13,442 nt of DNA, taken from contig MSXM01000051.1 of the NCBI GenBank assembly GCA_002083565.1, positions 1,955 through 15,396 of the forward strand. The letters are read 5' to 3'. This DNA is from Nitrospira sp. ST-bin4. Lineage in GTDB: Bacteria > Nitrospirota > Nitrospiria > Nitrospirales > Nitrospiraceae. Made by a program: the position numbers and the translations under genes. The notes beneath the pieces were generated by a model, which worked only from the letters and a program-made list of their open reading frames with translations, had not been told where the DNA came from and searched no databases. Positions 1 through 7,399 of this stretch are shown piece after piece (position 1 is the first letter of the stretch; each line of letters opens with the position of its first letter).

Positions 1-1032
1 CTTCACAGCCTCGGATTCCGGCTGATGCTGAACAATGCCTATCACTTGTATCTGCGGCCGGGCCATAAAATCGTCGCCGACATGGGGGGGCTGCATTCGT
101 TCACCGGCTGGTCCGGGGCGATCCTGACCGACAGCGGGGGATTTCAGATTTTCAGTTTAGCCAGGTTGTGCACTGTGACCGACGAAGGCGTCACCTTTCA
201 ATCGCACATCGACGGCTCGACCCATTTCATTACGCCGGAAACAGCCATCGAGATCGAAGAATCGCTGGGCGCCGATATCATCATGGCGTTCGATCAATGT
301 GTGGCGCTTCCCGCGAGCCGGGAGGCGGTGCAGGATGGAGTACGCCGAACCAAGCTGTGGGCAGAGCGTTGTCAGGCGAGCCGGAGAAGAACGGATCAGG
401 CGCTGTTCGGTATCGTTCAGGGCGGGCTGGATCACGATCTGCGCGCGCAGTCTGCGAGAGATTTGACGGCGCTGGGATTCGAGGGGTATGCAGTCGGCGG
501 TTTGTCCGTGGGCGAAAGCAAGGCCGAGATGCACGCGATGCTGGATGCGACGGTGCCGGAATTGCCGGAGGACAAACCACGATATCTCATGGGTGTCGGG
601 CATCCGGAGGATTTGATCGAGGGCGTGTCTCGCGGCATCGATTTATTCGACTGTGTCGTGCCGTCCCGACATGGCCGGACCGGGTCCTTGTTTACGACAG
701 GCGGGCGGGTGGTGATCAAACAGGCGCAATACGTTCGGGATGAACGGCCCATCGATCCAGACTGCGGATGCCCGGTCTGCGCCCGATACTCGAGAGCCTA
801 TCTGCATCATCTGTATACGGTCAAAGAAATGCTGGCATCGAGGCTGAATACGATTCACAATCTCTGGTATTTTTCAGATTTCATGCGCCGGTTGCGGACA
901 GCCATCGCACAAGGCTCGTTTCCGGAATTTCGAGACGCATTTTATCGCAGCCACGCGCAGGAACCGCCTGAGGCCAAGGCCTCAGGCGATCGCGAGGCCG
1001 GTACGACGCGGCGGATGCCGCAGGATCTCTAA
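1..1032 (+). CDS. tgt: tRNA-guanine transglycosylase (Tgt), 5'-truncated by the window edge
   Basis: Replaces guanine-34 of tRNAs with GUN anticodons by preQ1, the committed tRNA step of queuosine synthesis in the cytoplasm. The reading frame is open from base 1, and its first codons already match the family (LGFRLMLNNAYHLYLRPG), so the true start lies upstream and roughly 40 residues are missing. Visible motifs are DSGGFQ (Asp codon 130-132, substrate binding), the nucleophile region FDCVVPSRHGRTG (Asp codon 649-651), and the zinc site CxCx2C (Cys codons 763, 769, 778) with the later His in NTIHNLWYF (856-858). The extreme C-terminus (after about base 955) is a low-complexity charged tail rich in Ala, Glu and Arg. 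It looks unlike the usual end of the family and is encoded partly by a perfect inverted repeat. It sits 19 bp upstream of yajC, the normal tgt-yajC-secDF order. Confidence 0.96.
   Translation, partial: LHSLGFRLMLNNAYHLYLRPGHKIVADMGGLHSFTGWSGAILTDSGGFQIFSLARLCTVTDEGVTFQSHIDGSTHFITPETAIEIEESLGADIIMAFDQCVALPASREAVQDGVRRTKLWAERCQASRRRTDQALFGIVQGGLDHDLRAQSARDLTALGFEGYAVGGLSVGESKAEMHAMLDATVPELPEDKPRYLMGVGHPEDLIEGVSRGIDLFDCVVPSRHGRTGSLFTTGGRVVIKQAQYVRDERPIDPDCGCPVCARYSRAYLHHLYTVKEMLASRLNTIHNLWYFSDFMRRLRTAIAQGSFPEFRDAFYRSHAQEPPEAKASGDREAGTTRRMPQDL
965..988. repeat. 11-bp perfect inverted repeat at the 3' end of tgt
   Basis: The arms CGCCTGAGGCC (965-975) and GGCCTCAGGCG (978-988) are exact reverse complements around a central AA. 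In RNA this would be a very stable GC-rich hairpin, about 40 bases before the tgt stop codon. No T-run follows, so it is not a standard intrinsic terminator. It encodes part of the atypical C-terminal tail. Confidence 0.85.
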
Positions 1033-1051
1033 CGAAGAGGGGAACCGTTCA

Positions 1052-1390
1052 ATGTTGATGGATTCTATTGCATGGGCTGAAGGGGCAGGCGGGGGCGGCT
1101 CAGGTTCGAGCAGCCTGCTGACGTTTGTGCCGTTCATATTGATTTTCGTCATTTTCTATTTTCTGCTGATTCGGCCCCAACAGAAGAAGCAGAAGGAAGT
1201 GAAGGCATTATTGGATGCGCTGAAAAAGGGCGACAAGATCGTCACGACGTCCGGCATCTGGGGAACGGTCGTCAATCTGGGGAAAGAGACGGTCACGCTT
1301 CAAATCGCCGACAATACCAAGATTAAGCTGCAGCGCGAGAATATCGCGAGGGTGCGTGGAGAGGACGAGGACAAAGACAAAGATGCGTAA
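1052..1390 (+). CDS. yajC: Sec translocase accessory subunit YajC
   Basis: Small inner-membrane protein that associates with SecD-SecF and the SecYEG channel. At 112 residues it matches the family size. There is a short Gly/Ser-rich N-terminus, one transmembrane helix at about residues 23-42 (LLTFVPFILIFVIFYFLLI), then the signature RPQQKKQKE and the soluble domain with GDKIVTTSGIWGTV. The C-terminus is an acidic/lysine repeat (EDEDKDKDA). The ATG at 1052 has a GAGGGG ribosome binding site at 1037-1042 with a 9-base spacer. It lies between tgt and secD in what should be one transcript. Confidence 0.96.
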   Translation: MLMDSIAWAEGAGGGGSGSSSLLTFVPFILIFVIFYFLLIRPQQKKQKEVKALLDALKKGDKIVTTSGIWGTVVNLGKETVTLQIADNTKIKLQRENIARVRGEDEDKDKDA

Positions 1391-1420
1391 TGCAAACGCG
1401 ACAAAGGGGCTGGAAACGAC

Positions 1421-3064
1421 ATGAAGAAGGTGGCGGGGCGGTTGTGGTTATTGGCGCTGGTTCTGGTGGCATCGGTGGTGTCATTTGTGCCGACCTATCA
1501 GCCGGTATATCAGGCGTTGCCTGTGTGGGCGAAGACGGTTCTGCCGAACAAGGGGATTACCCTGGGGCTGGACTTGCAGGGCGGCATCCACATGGTCATG
1601 GAGGTTGATGAAGACCGTGCGGTGGAGATCGCGGTGGATCGATCCACCCTGTCGCTTCAAGATCTGTTGGTCGACAAAAAGATTCCTGTCGAATCGGTGA
1701 AGCGCACAGGGCCGGCGCGCATCACGATTCAATTCCAGAATGCCGATCTCAAAGCGCAGATCCAGAAACTGCTCGATGACTATCCGACCTTCATGGAAAA
1801 GGATGCAGCCGCAACTGCAGGCTCACTGGTCTGGGAGCTTCGCGACACCGAGATCGCCCGCATCAAGGATTCGACCATCAATCAGGCCTTGGAGACGATC
1901 CGGAACCGCATCGACCAGTTTGGTGTGGCGGAACCGGTCGTGCAGCGGCAGGGATTGAAACAGATCGTCGTGCAACTGCCCGGCGTCAAGGATCCGAAGC
2001 GCGCGAAGGACTTGATCAAGGAAACCGCGCTGCTCGAATTTAAAATGCTGGACGAAGACAGCCAGTTGAGGCTGGAGTTGCCTGCCGCTATTCCCAGAGA
2101 CAAAGAGGCTGAGATCATCAGCCAGTTTGAGGGGAAATTGCCTGAAGGCGACCAGATCCTGTTCGAGCGGTCGATCGAGAAAGAGACCGGCCGGGAATAC
2201 CGCATCCCCTACGTGGTGAAGAAACGGGTGATGCTCACCGGAGACGTGCTCAGCGATGCGCGAGTCTCTATCGGGCAATTCAACGACCCCTATGTCTCGA
2301 TCACGTTCGATTCCAAGGGCGGACAGGAATTTGAACGGATCACGGCCGACAATGTCAAAAAGCGCATGGCTGTGGTGCTCGATAACACGATCTATTCCGC
2401 CCCGGTCATTCAAGAGCGTATTTCAGGAGGCAGGGCGCAGATTACAGGGACCTTCTCAACGCAGGAAGCCAATGATCTGGCGATCGTGCTGAGGGCCGGC
2501 GCGCTGCCGGCGCCTCTCAAGATCGTTCAAGATCTGACGGTCGGTCCGTCGCTGGGACAGGATTCGATCGACAAGGGCGTCAAGGCGACGCTCATTGCGG
2601 GGGCCATGGTCGTGCTGTTCATGGCGGTGTACTACCGTTTGTCCGGCGTGATCGCCAACTTTGCGTTGATGCTCAATCTCGTGTGTCTGATGGGCGCGTT
2701 ATCCGCGTTGACCGCAACACTGACGTTGCCGGGCATCGCCGGGATTGTGCTCACGATCGGGATGGGCGTCGACTCGAATGTGCTGATTTTCGAGCGCATC
2801 CGCGAAGAGCTGCGAAGCGGGAAGGCCGTGCGATCGGCGATCGACGCCGGGTATGACAAGGCCCTGCTCACGATCATCGATTCGCACGTAACCACGCTGA
2901 TCACCGGGGTCGCCCTCTTCTTGTTTGGAACAGGACCGATCAAAGGGTTTGCCGTGACATTGTGTCTGGGCATTGCGATCAACCTGTTTACGGCGCTGGT
3001 CGGAACCAAAGTGATTTTCGATCTGCTGAATCAGCGGCCCAAGGTGGAGACGTTGAGCATTTAG
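1421..3064 (+). CDS. secD: Protein translocase subunit SecD
   Basis: Inner-membrane subunit of the SecDF complex, which uses the proton motive force to pull secreted proteins through SecYEG from the periplasmic side. It is 547 aa. One transmembrane helix lies near residues 7-25, followed by the family motif LGLDLQGG (about residues 47-54). A large periplasmic P1 region comes next, with the conserved stretch around VMLTGDVLSDARV and RAGALPAPL. A five-helix RND-type membrane block starts near residue 387. The motif GVDSNVLIFERIREEL contains Asp451, in the conserved membrane position tied to proton transfer in this family. The ATG at 1421 is preceded by AAGGGG (1404-1409) and a nearer GGAAA. No truncation or missing motif is seen. 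Confidence 0.97.
   Translation: MKKVAGRLWLLALVLVASVVSFVPTYQPVYQALPVWAKTVLPNKGITLGLDLQGGIHMVMEVDEDRAVEIAVDRSTLSLQDLLVDKKIPVESVKRTGPARITIQFQNADLKAQIQKLLDDYPTFMEKDAAATAGSLVWELRDTEIARIKDSTINQALETIRNRIDQFGVAEPVVQRQGLKQIVVQLPGVKDPKRAKDLIKETALLEFKMLDEDSQLRLELPAAIPRDKEAEIISQFEGKLPEGDQILFERSIEKETGREYRIPYVVKKRVMLTGDVLSDARVSIGQFNDPYVSITFDSKGGQEFERITADNVKKRMAVVLDNTIYSAPVIQERISGGRAQITGTFSTQEANDLAIVLRAGALPAPLKIVQDLTVGPSLGQDSIDKGVKATLIAGAMVVLFMAVYYRLSGVIANFALMLNLVCLMGALSALTATLTLPGIAGIVLTIGMGVDSNVLIFERIREELRSGKAVRSAIDAGYDKALLTIIDSHVTTLITGVALFLFGTGPIKGFAVTLCLGIAINLFTALVGTKVIFDLLNQRPKVETLSI
1633..1648. repeat. 16-bp perfect palindrome inside secD
   Basis: GGTGGATCGATCCACC at 1633-1648 is its own reverse complement with no spacer. 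It encodes residues near VDRST. It may be coincidental, since codons constrain the sequence. Confidence 0.6.
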
Positions 3065-3073
3065 ACGATGGCG

Positions 3074-3117
3074 GACAGGCTGACAAGCGAGCAAGCAAGA
3101 TCGTGACCCCTGTCAGC
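3074..3117. repeat. Overlapping alternative inverted repeats in the secD-secF gap
   Basis: GCTGACA (3079-3085) pairs exactly with TGTCAGC (3111-3117). The partly overlapping GACAGG (3074-3079) pairs with CCTGTC (3109-3114). The two stems share bases and cannot form together. They lie between the secD stop (3064) and the secF ribosome binding site (GAGGAG, 3126-3131). No T-run follows, so termination is not indicated; an RNA processing, stability or translation-control element is possible. Confidence 0.55.
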
Positions 3118-3136
3118 TGCTAATTGAGGAGCACGC

Positions 3137-4054
3137 ATGTTAGAGATTCTTGGAAAGACCAATATCGATTTCATGGGTAAACGGACAATTGCCTTCGCCT
3201 TTTCCGGCGCCATGGTGCTGCTGGGGCTGATCGCCCTCGTACAAATTGCGCGGGGGGCGGCCAATCTCGGCATCGATTTCGCCGGTGGGACGGCGGTCCA
3301 GCTTAAGTTTGAGCAGCCGATACGGATCGATGAGGCAAGAAAGGTGTTGGAAGAGAACGGGCTTGGGGATGCCGAGCTGCAAGAATTTGGGCAGGACAAT
3401 AAGCTGCTTATCCGCGTCAAGACGTCGACCACCATCGAAGAGAAGACGGCCGAGACCGTCGTGGACGTATTCAAAACCAAGTTCGCTTCGAACCGGTTCG
3501 TCGTGGACTCCAGCACGGAGATCGGTCCCACGATCGGCAAGAAGCTCCAGGAGGATGCCCTCATCGCCATCGTCATCTCGTTCATCGGCATCATCCTGTA
3601 TATCGCGGCCCGGTTCGAGCTTCGGTTCGGCGTTGCTGCGGCGCTCGCAACCTTCCATGACGTCCTGGCCGTCCTCGGCACATTCTATGTGCTCGATAAG
3701 GAGATTACCCTATTGATCGTGACGGCGCTCTTGACGCTGGCCGGGTATTCGTTGACCGATACGGTCGTCGTGTTCGACCGGATCAGGGAAAACTTGAAGT
3801 CGCGGCGGCGTGAGAGCGAAGAGGCGACCATCAATACGGCGGTCAACCAGGTATTGAGCCGCACCATTGTGACGAGTTTGACGGTCGTGCTCGTCCTCAT
3901 TCCTTTGACGCTGGCCGGCGGAGAAGTGCTACACGATTTTTCCCTGGCGCTGCTGGGGGGCGTGATCTTCGGAACCTATTCGTCTGTCTTTGTCGCCAGT
4001 CCGCTGTTGCTGCTGTGGCCGGGAAGATCCGGCCGACTCTTGAGTCGTAGCTAG
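3137..4054 (+). CDS. secF: Protein translocase subunit SecF
   Basis: Partner of SecD in the proton-driven SecDF complex of the inner membrane. It is 305 aa, the usual length. A first transmembrane helix lies at about residues 16-36, followed by the family motif NLGIDFAGGTAVQLKF. A short periplasmic domain follows, then five membrane helices. GYSLTDTVVVFDRIRENL carries the two conserved membrane aspartates (Asp208 and Asp214). The ATG at 3137 has a strong GAGGAG five bases upstream. It follows secD by 72 bp, wider than the near-adjacent arrangement often seen, with inverted repeats in the gap. Confidence 0.97.
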   Translation: MLEILGKTNIDFMGKRTIAFAFSGAMVLLGLIALVQIARGAANLGIDFAGGTAVQLKFEQPIRIDEARKVLEENGLGDAELQEFGQDNKLLIRVKTSTTIEEKTAETVVDVFKTKFASNRFVVDSSTEIGPTIGKKLQEDALIAIVISFIGIILYIAARFELRFGVAAALATFHDVLAVLGTFYVLDKEITLLIVTALLTLAGYSLTDTVVVFDRIRENLKSRRRESEEATINTAVNQVLSRTIVTSLTVVLVLIPLTLAGGEVLHDFSLALLGGVIFGTYSSVFVASPLLLLWPGRSGRLLSRS

Positions 4055-4219
4055 GCGGGTGGTGGAATAGCATTGCGTCGTTTGTGACGCTCGCTTCGCC
4101 GGCCTCCCGGTCGATACGGGCGATTGAGTTGTGAGTGTCTGGTCCGGGGGTGAACCCACGAGACACATGCAACGTCGTTCGGTATCAACACAGGTTTCAG
4201 GCGTTCTTCTGGTGTAATC
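4055..4219. other. secF-kinase intergenic region with an inverted repeat
   Basis: The 165 bases separate the sec cluster from the two-component genes. GTGTCT (4135-4140) pairs with AGACAC (4161-4166), enclosing a small GGG-TGAA-CCC hairpin (4148-4157). There is no T-run. A promoter for the kinase would be expected here, but I could not define convincing -35/-10 or -24/-12 boxes. The ribosome binding site before the ATG at 4220 is weak. Confidence 0.4.
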
Positions 4220-7200
4220 ATGGCACTCTGGAGCCGGTTTCACAGCCTCCAGCGCAAGATCATCGCGGCGATCGTGATGGTCGGCCTCCTGCCTCTGACT
4301 CTTCTTCTTATCCTGCTGTATATCGAAGAGCGCCGCGCGTTGCGTGAGACGACCGGAGCCAACTTCAAGGAAGCGGCTGTCGAGGCAGCCCGCCGCATTG
4401 ATATGCATGTCACGCGCAGCGTCAACGAAGCCCAACAGCTGGCGACGATGCCGTTCCTGCGCACCGCTGTGGGGGAGGCCAACCGTACCTACGAAGGCAA
4501 AGATCGCCAGGCGATTCTCGGCATCATCGACGATTGGCGGCAGCGGTGGGGACAACGGGATAAACGGAGTGAGTTCCCGCTGTTTGTCAACCGGATCGTG
4601 ACGAATTTCCTCATTCGATGGCATGAAATCAGGAAGACGGATTATGTCGGCATTCTGGTGACCGATGAGCAGGGCGCGTTGGTCGTCAGCTCCATTCCTC
4701 AAGTCGAGTACGCCTACGCCGCCACCGCCTGGTGGCAGGCGGTGGTGAAGTCGGCGAGCCATCGGCCATATGTGGGCGAAATCGGATTCGATCCGGGTTT
4801 CGGAACCCATGTCGTCATCGTCGCGGCGCCGATCATGGACGATCAACAGCGAACTGTGATTGGCGTTGTCACGATCCTGCTTCGCCGCGATACGTTGCTT
4901 CAGTCCCTTGCCGATGTGTCAGTCGGGGCAACCGGCCATGCGATGCTCTTCAACTCGGACGGTTCCGTGGTGATGTGTCCGGTGCTGGCGCCTGAAGCGC
5001 ATACCGCGAATGCTGAATTGAGCCGCCTGCTGAGTGCGCTGAAGCCCGGGTGGGCTGTTGCCACAGACGATTCGCATGGAAGCAAGGAGGCGCTGGTCGG
5101 CTTTGCTCCGGTGCGGTTTCTGGAGGGGCTTGCTTCCGGCAGCCTGGGGGGAAAGCAGTGGAGCACTGTTGTACGCCAGGATCCAAGTGAAACATTCGCT
5201 CCGCTCGGTGGGCTGATGGCGAAAGTTCTGGTAGGCGGGTTATTGGTCGTGGGGATGTTATGCGGAACAGGCGTGCTGGTTGCCCGGCGCATTGCAGGGC
5301 CTCTTCGACTGTTACACGACGGAGTTCAGGAGATTGGAAGCGGGCGTTTAGATCAACGACTGGAGCTGAAGACCGGCGATGAAATCGAACGGTTGGCTGA
5401 TGCCTTCAACCGAATGGCGTCCAATCTTCAGCGCTCGTTCGGCCAGATCGAACAGCGGATGGAGGAAGTCCGGCGTCTCGAAGAGAAGTACCGCGACTTG
5501 ATTGAACATTCACCGGAAATGATTTACCAGTTGGATAGGAGCGGCACATTTGTCCACGTTAATAAAACAGGCCTCGATAAGCTCGGTTATGCGCTCGATG
5601 AGATGCTGGCGCTGAAGTTGTGGGATGTGGTTCAGCCCGGACAGGAATCGCGAGTGTTGCAATATCTCGAACGATTGGTCGCGCATGGGCAAGGATCGAT
5701 GGACACGGTGTTCCTGGCGAAGGATGGCCGTGCGGTGGATGTGGAAATTCATGCCACGGCGCTCTTGGATCACACGCGTGGCGGGCTGATTCATTCACGC
5801 GCATTCGTTCGAGATGTGACCGATCGGCGTCGATTGGAACAGGAGCTGCAGCGCTATACCACCGGGTTGGAACAGGCAGTATCCGAGCGTACGCATCAGC
5901 TGGTCGCATCGCAAGCTCGGTACAAGGCCCTCTTTGATCTCGTCGCCGATTCGGTCTTTATGGTCAACGGCGAAGGGGCCGTCGTCGCGGTGAACAAGCG
6001 GGAAGAACAGGCGCTAGGCCATTCGGAGGCGAGCATCATCGGGCGGAATGTGCTCGATGTCGTGCCGGTGAGCCATCACCACGTGTTTATGGGCTGGTTA
6101 CGCGATACCAGCACCGGCCGCCAACAGGTGTCCACCCAGGAAATGACTGTCTTTCATGCCGATGGGCGCGAGACTCCCGTCGAACTGGATCTGATCCGGG
6201 TGGAAGGCGGCGATCAGGTGCTGGTCATGCTACAGCTCCGGGACATTACGGATCGAAAGCGGCTGGAGCGCCAGCTGCAGTCCTACCGGGAAGACCTCGA
6301 GTCGAAGGTGCGTGAGCGGACCAGAGAAATCGAAGAAACCAAACAGTATCTGGAAAATCTGCTCGAAAATGCCAATGATGTCATCTACACGCTCGATACG
6401 GATCAGCGATTCACCTACGTCAACAGCAAGGTCGATGTCTGGGGGTATCGAAAAGACGATCTGCTTGGCCGGCCCTATCTGTCTTTGCTTTCGCGGCGTC
6501 ACCGTGGCCGGCGGCTCAAGAGCACCTTGGACATCGGCGCCAAGCAGGTCTATGAAGTCGAAGTCATGACCAGGCTGGGAGAAACCCGCACGGTGATGGT
6601 CAGTGTGTCGCCGCTTCAAGGGGCCGAGGGAGAGATCCTCGGTGTGCTCGGGATTGCGCGTGATATGACGGAGACGAAGAAGCTGGAGCGGCAGATTCTC
6701 AATTCAGAGAAACTGGCTTCCGTCGGGAAATTGGCGGCCGGCGTGGCGCACGAAATCAATAACCCGCTCGGCGGGATTCTCAATTGTCTCTACAATCTTC
6801 GAAAAGGGGGGGTATCCCAGGCTCGTCAGGAGGAATATTGGGCGTCTATGGAACATGGCGTCCGCCGGGTACAAAAAATTGTCCGGCAGCTGCTGGATTT
6901 TTCTCAGCAGCATGAGCCCGAATTCAGTCCAGCCGACATCAATCGGATCGTCGAGCAGGTCTTGGTGCTGACGACCCACCTATTCGCCCCCAATCGGATT
7001 ACACTGGAGACTGTATTGAGACAAGGTCTGCCCAGCGTGATGGTGGATCGCCACATGATCGAACAGGTCTTGATGAATTTGCTCTTGAACGCGGTGCAGG
7101 CAATGAAGCACGGCGGGGTGTTGACGATTCGGACCTCCGTAGCCGAGGGAATCTGCCTGGTTGAAGTCGGTGATACCGGGTCGGGCATTCCTCCCTCCAT

Positions 7201-7399
7201 TCTCCCGCGCGTATTCGATCCGTTCTTTACGACCAAAGGCGAGGGGGAGGGAACGGGGTTAGGGCTTTCCGTGAATCTCGGCATCGTGGAGCGTCATGGC
7301 GGGAAGATTCTTGTGGAGAGTGAAGTCGGGAAAGGAACAACGTTCACCCTCTGCCTGCCTGTGTCGCCGGAACCGTCGCTTGTGGAGAAGCCGTCATGA
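4220..7399 (+). CDS. Membrane sensor histidine kinase: dCache-like, HAMP, three PAS, HisKA, HATPase_c
   Basis: Predicted inner-membrane kinase (1059 aa) that autophosphorylates and passes the phosphate to the adjacent NtrC-type regulator. TM1 lies at about residues 10-34, with a large periplasmic region to about 330. That region looks like a double Cache sensor (a WWQ motif, then GEIGFDPGFGTHVVIVAAPI and repeated Cache-like strands). TM2 is at about 333-356, followed by a HAMP linker (about 355-407). Three PAS domains follow (about 423-535, 567-677, 710-818), joined by coiled-coil helices and ending in the typical DVTDRRR, DITDRKR and DMTETKK. The HisKA H-box is GVAHEINNPLGG with His844. The ATP lid has the N-box Asn957, G1 box DTGSGIP (Asp985), DPFFTTK and GTGLGLS, so it appears catalytically complete. 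The H-box resembles NtrB/AtoS-type kinases. The ligand cannot be told from sequence. The start is uncertain because the ribosome binding site is poor, but the N-terminal helix supports it. The stop overlaps the regulator start by ATGA. Confidence 0.93.
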   Translation: MALWSRFHSLQRKIIAAIVMVGLLPLTLLLILLYIEERRALRETTGANFKEAAVEAARRIDMHVTRSVNEAQQLATMPFLRTAVGEANRTYEGKDRQAILGIIDDWRQRWGQRDKRSEFPLFVNRIVTNFLIRWHEIRKTDYVGILVTDEQGALVVSSIPQVEYAYAATAWWQAVVKSASHRPYVGEIGFDPGFGTHVVIVAAPIMDDQQRTVIGVVTILLRRDTLLQSLADVSVGATGHAMLFNSDGSVVMCPVLAPEAHTANAELSRLLSALKPGWAVATDDSHGSKEALVGFAPVRFLEGLASGSLGGKQWSTVVRQDPSETFAPLGGLMAKVLVGGLLVVGMLCGTGVLVARRIAGPLRLLHDGVQEIGSGRLDQRLELKTGDEIERLADAFNRMASNLQRSFGQIEQRMEEVRRLEEKYRDLIEHSPEMIYQLDRSGTFVHVNKTGLDKLGYALDEMLALKLWDVVQPGQESRVLQYLERLVAHGQGSMDTVFLAKDGRAVDVEIHATALLDHTRGGLIHSRAFVRDVTDRRRLEQELQRYTTGLEQAVSERTHQLVASQARYKALFDLVADSVFMVNGEGAVVAVNKREEQALGHSEASIIGRNVLDVVPVSHHHVFMGWLRDTSTGRQQVSTQEMTVFHADGRETPVELDLIRVEGGDQVLVMLQLRDITDRKRLERQLQSYREDLESKVRERTREIEETKQYLENLLENANDVIYTLDTDQRFTYVNSKVDVWGYRKDDLLGRPYLSLLSRRHRGRRLKSTLDIGAKQVYEVEVMTRLGETRTVMVSVSPLQGAEGEILGVLGIARDMTETKKLERQILNSEKLASVGKLAAGVAHEINNPLGGILNCLYNLRKGGVSQARQEEYWASMEHGVRRVQKIVRQLLDFSQQHEPEFSPADINRIVEQVLVLTTHLFAPNRITLETVLRQGLPSVMVDRHMIEQVLMNLLLNAVQAMKHGGVLTIRTSVAEGICLVEVGDTGSGIPPSILPRVFDPFFTTKGEGEGTGLGLSVNLGIVERHGGKILVESEVGKGTTFTLCLPVSPEPSLVEKPS
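4722..4745. repeat. 10-bp perfect hairpin inside the kinase gene
   Basis: CCACCGCCTG (4722-4731) and CAGGCGGTGG (4736-4745) are exact reverse complements with a GTGG loop. A G-T wobble and one further pair extend the stem. It lies in codons for the periplasmic ATAWWQAVV segment. No T-run follows. Confidence 0.8.

Noticed and set aside
1..24. Tgt appearing to start at an internal Met (base 25)
   Set aside because: The codons before it already match conserved Tgt sequence, so the gene is cut by the window edge, not shortened.
4058..4077. Possible sigma-54 (-24/-12) promoter upstream of the kinase, GG...TTGCG
   Set aside because: The GG and GC pairs do not have the required ten-base spacing, and the CAC after GG is missing. 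A search by eye of the other intergenic regions also found no good site.
3929..4846. Long antisense open frame across the secF end, the gap and the kinase start
   Set aside because: The translation is rich in Arg, His, Pro and Gln, with no recognisable domain, and it runs opposite to two well-supported genes; typical shadow frame in GC-rich DNA.
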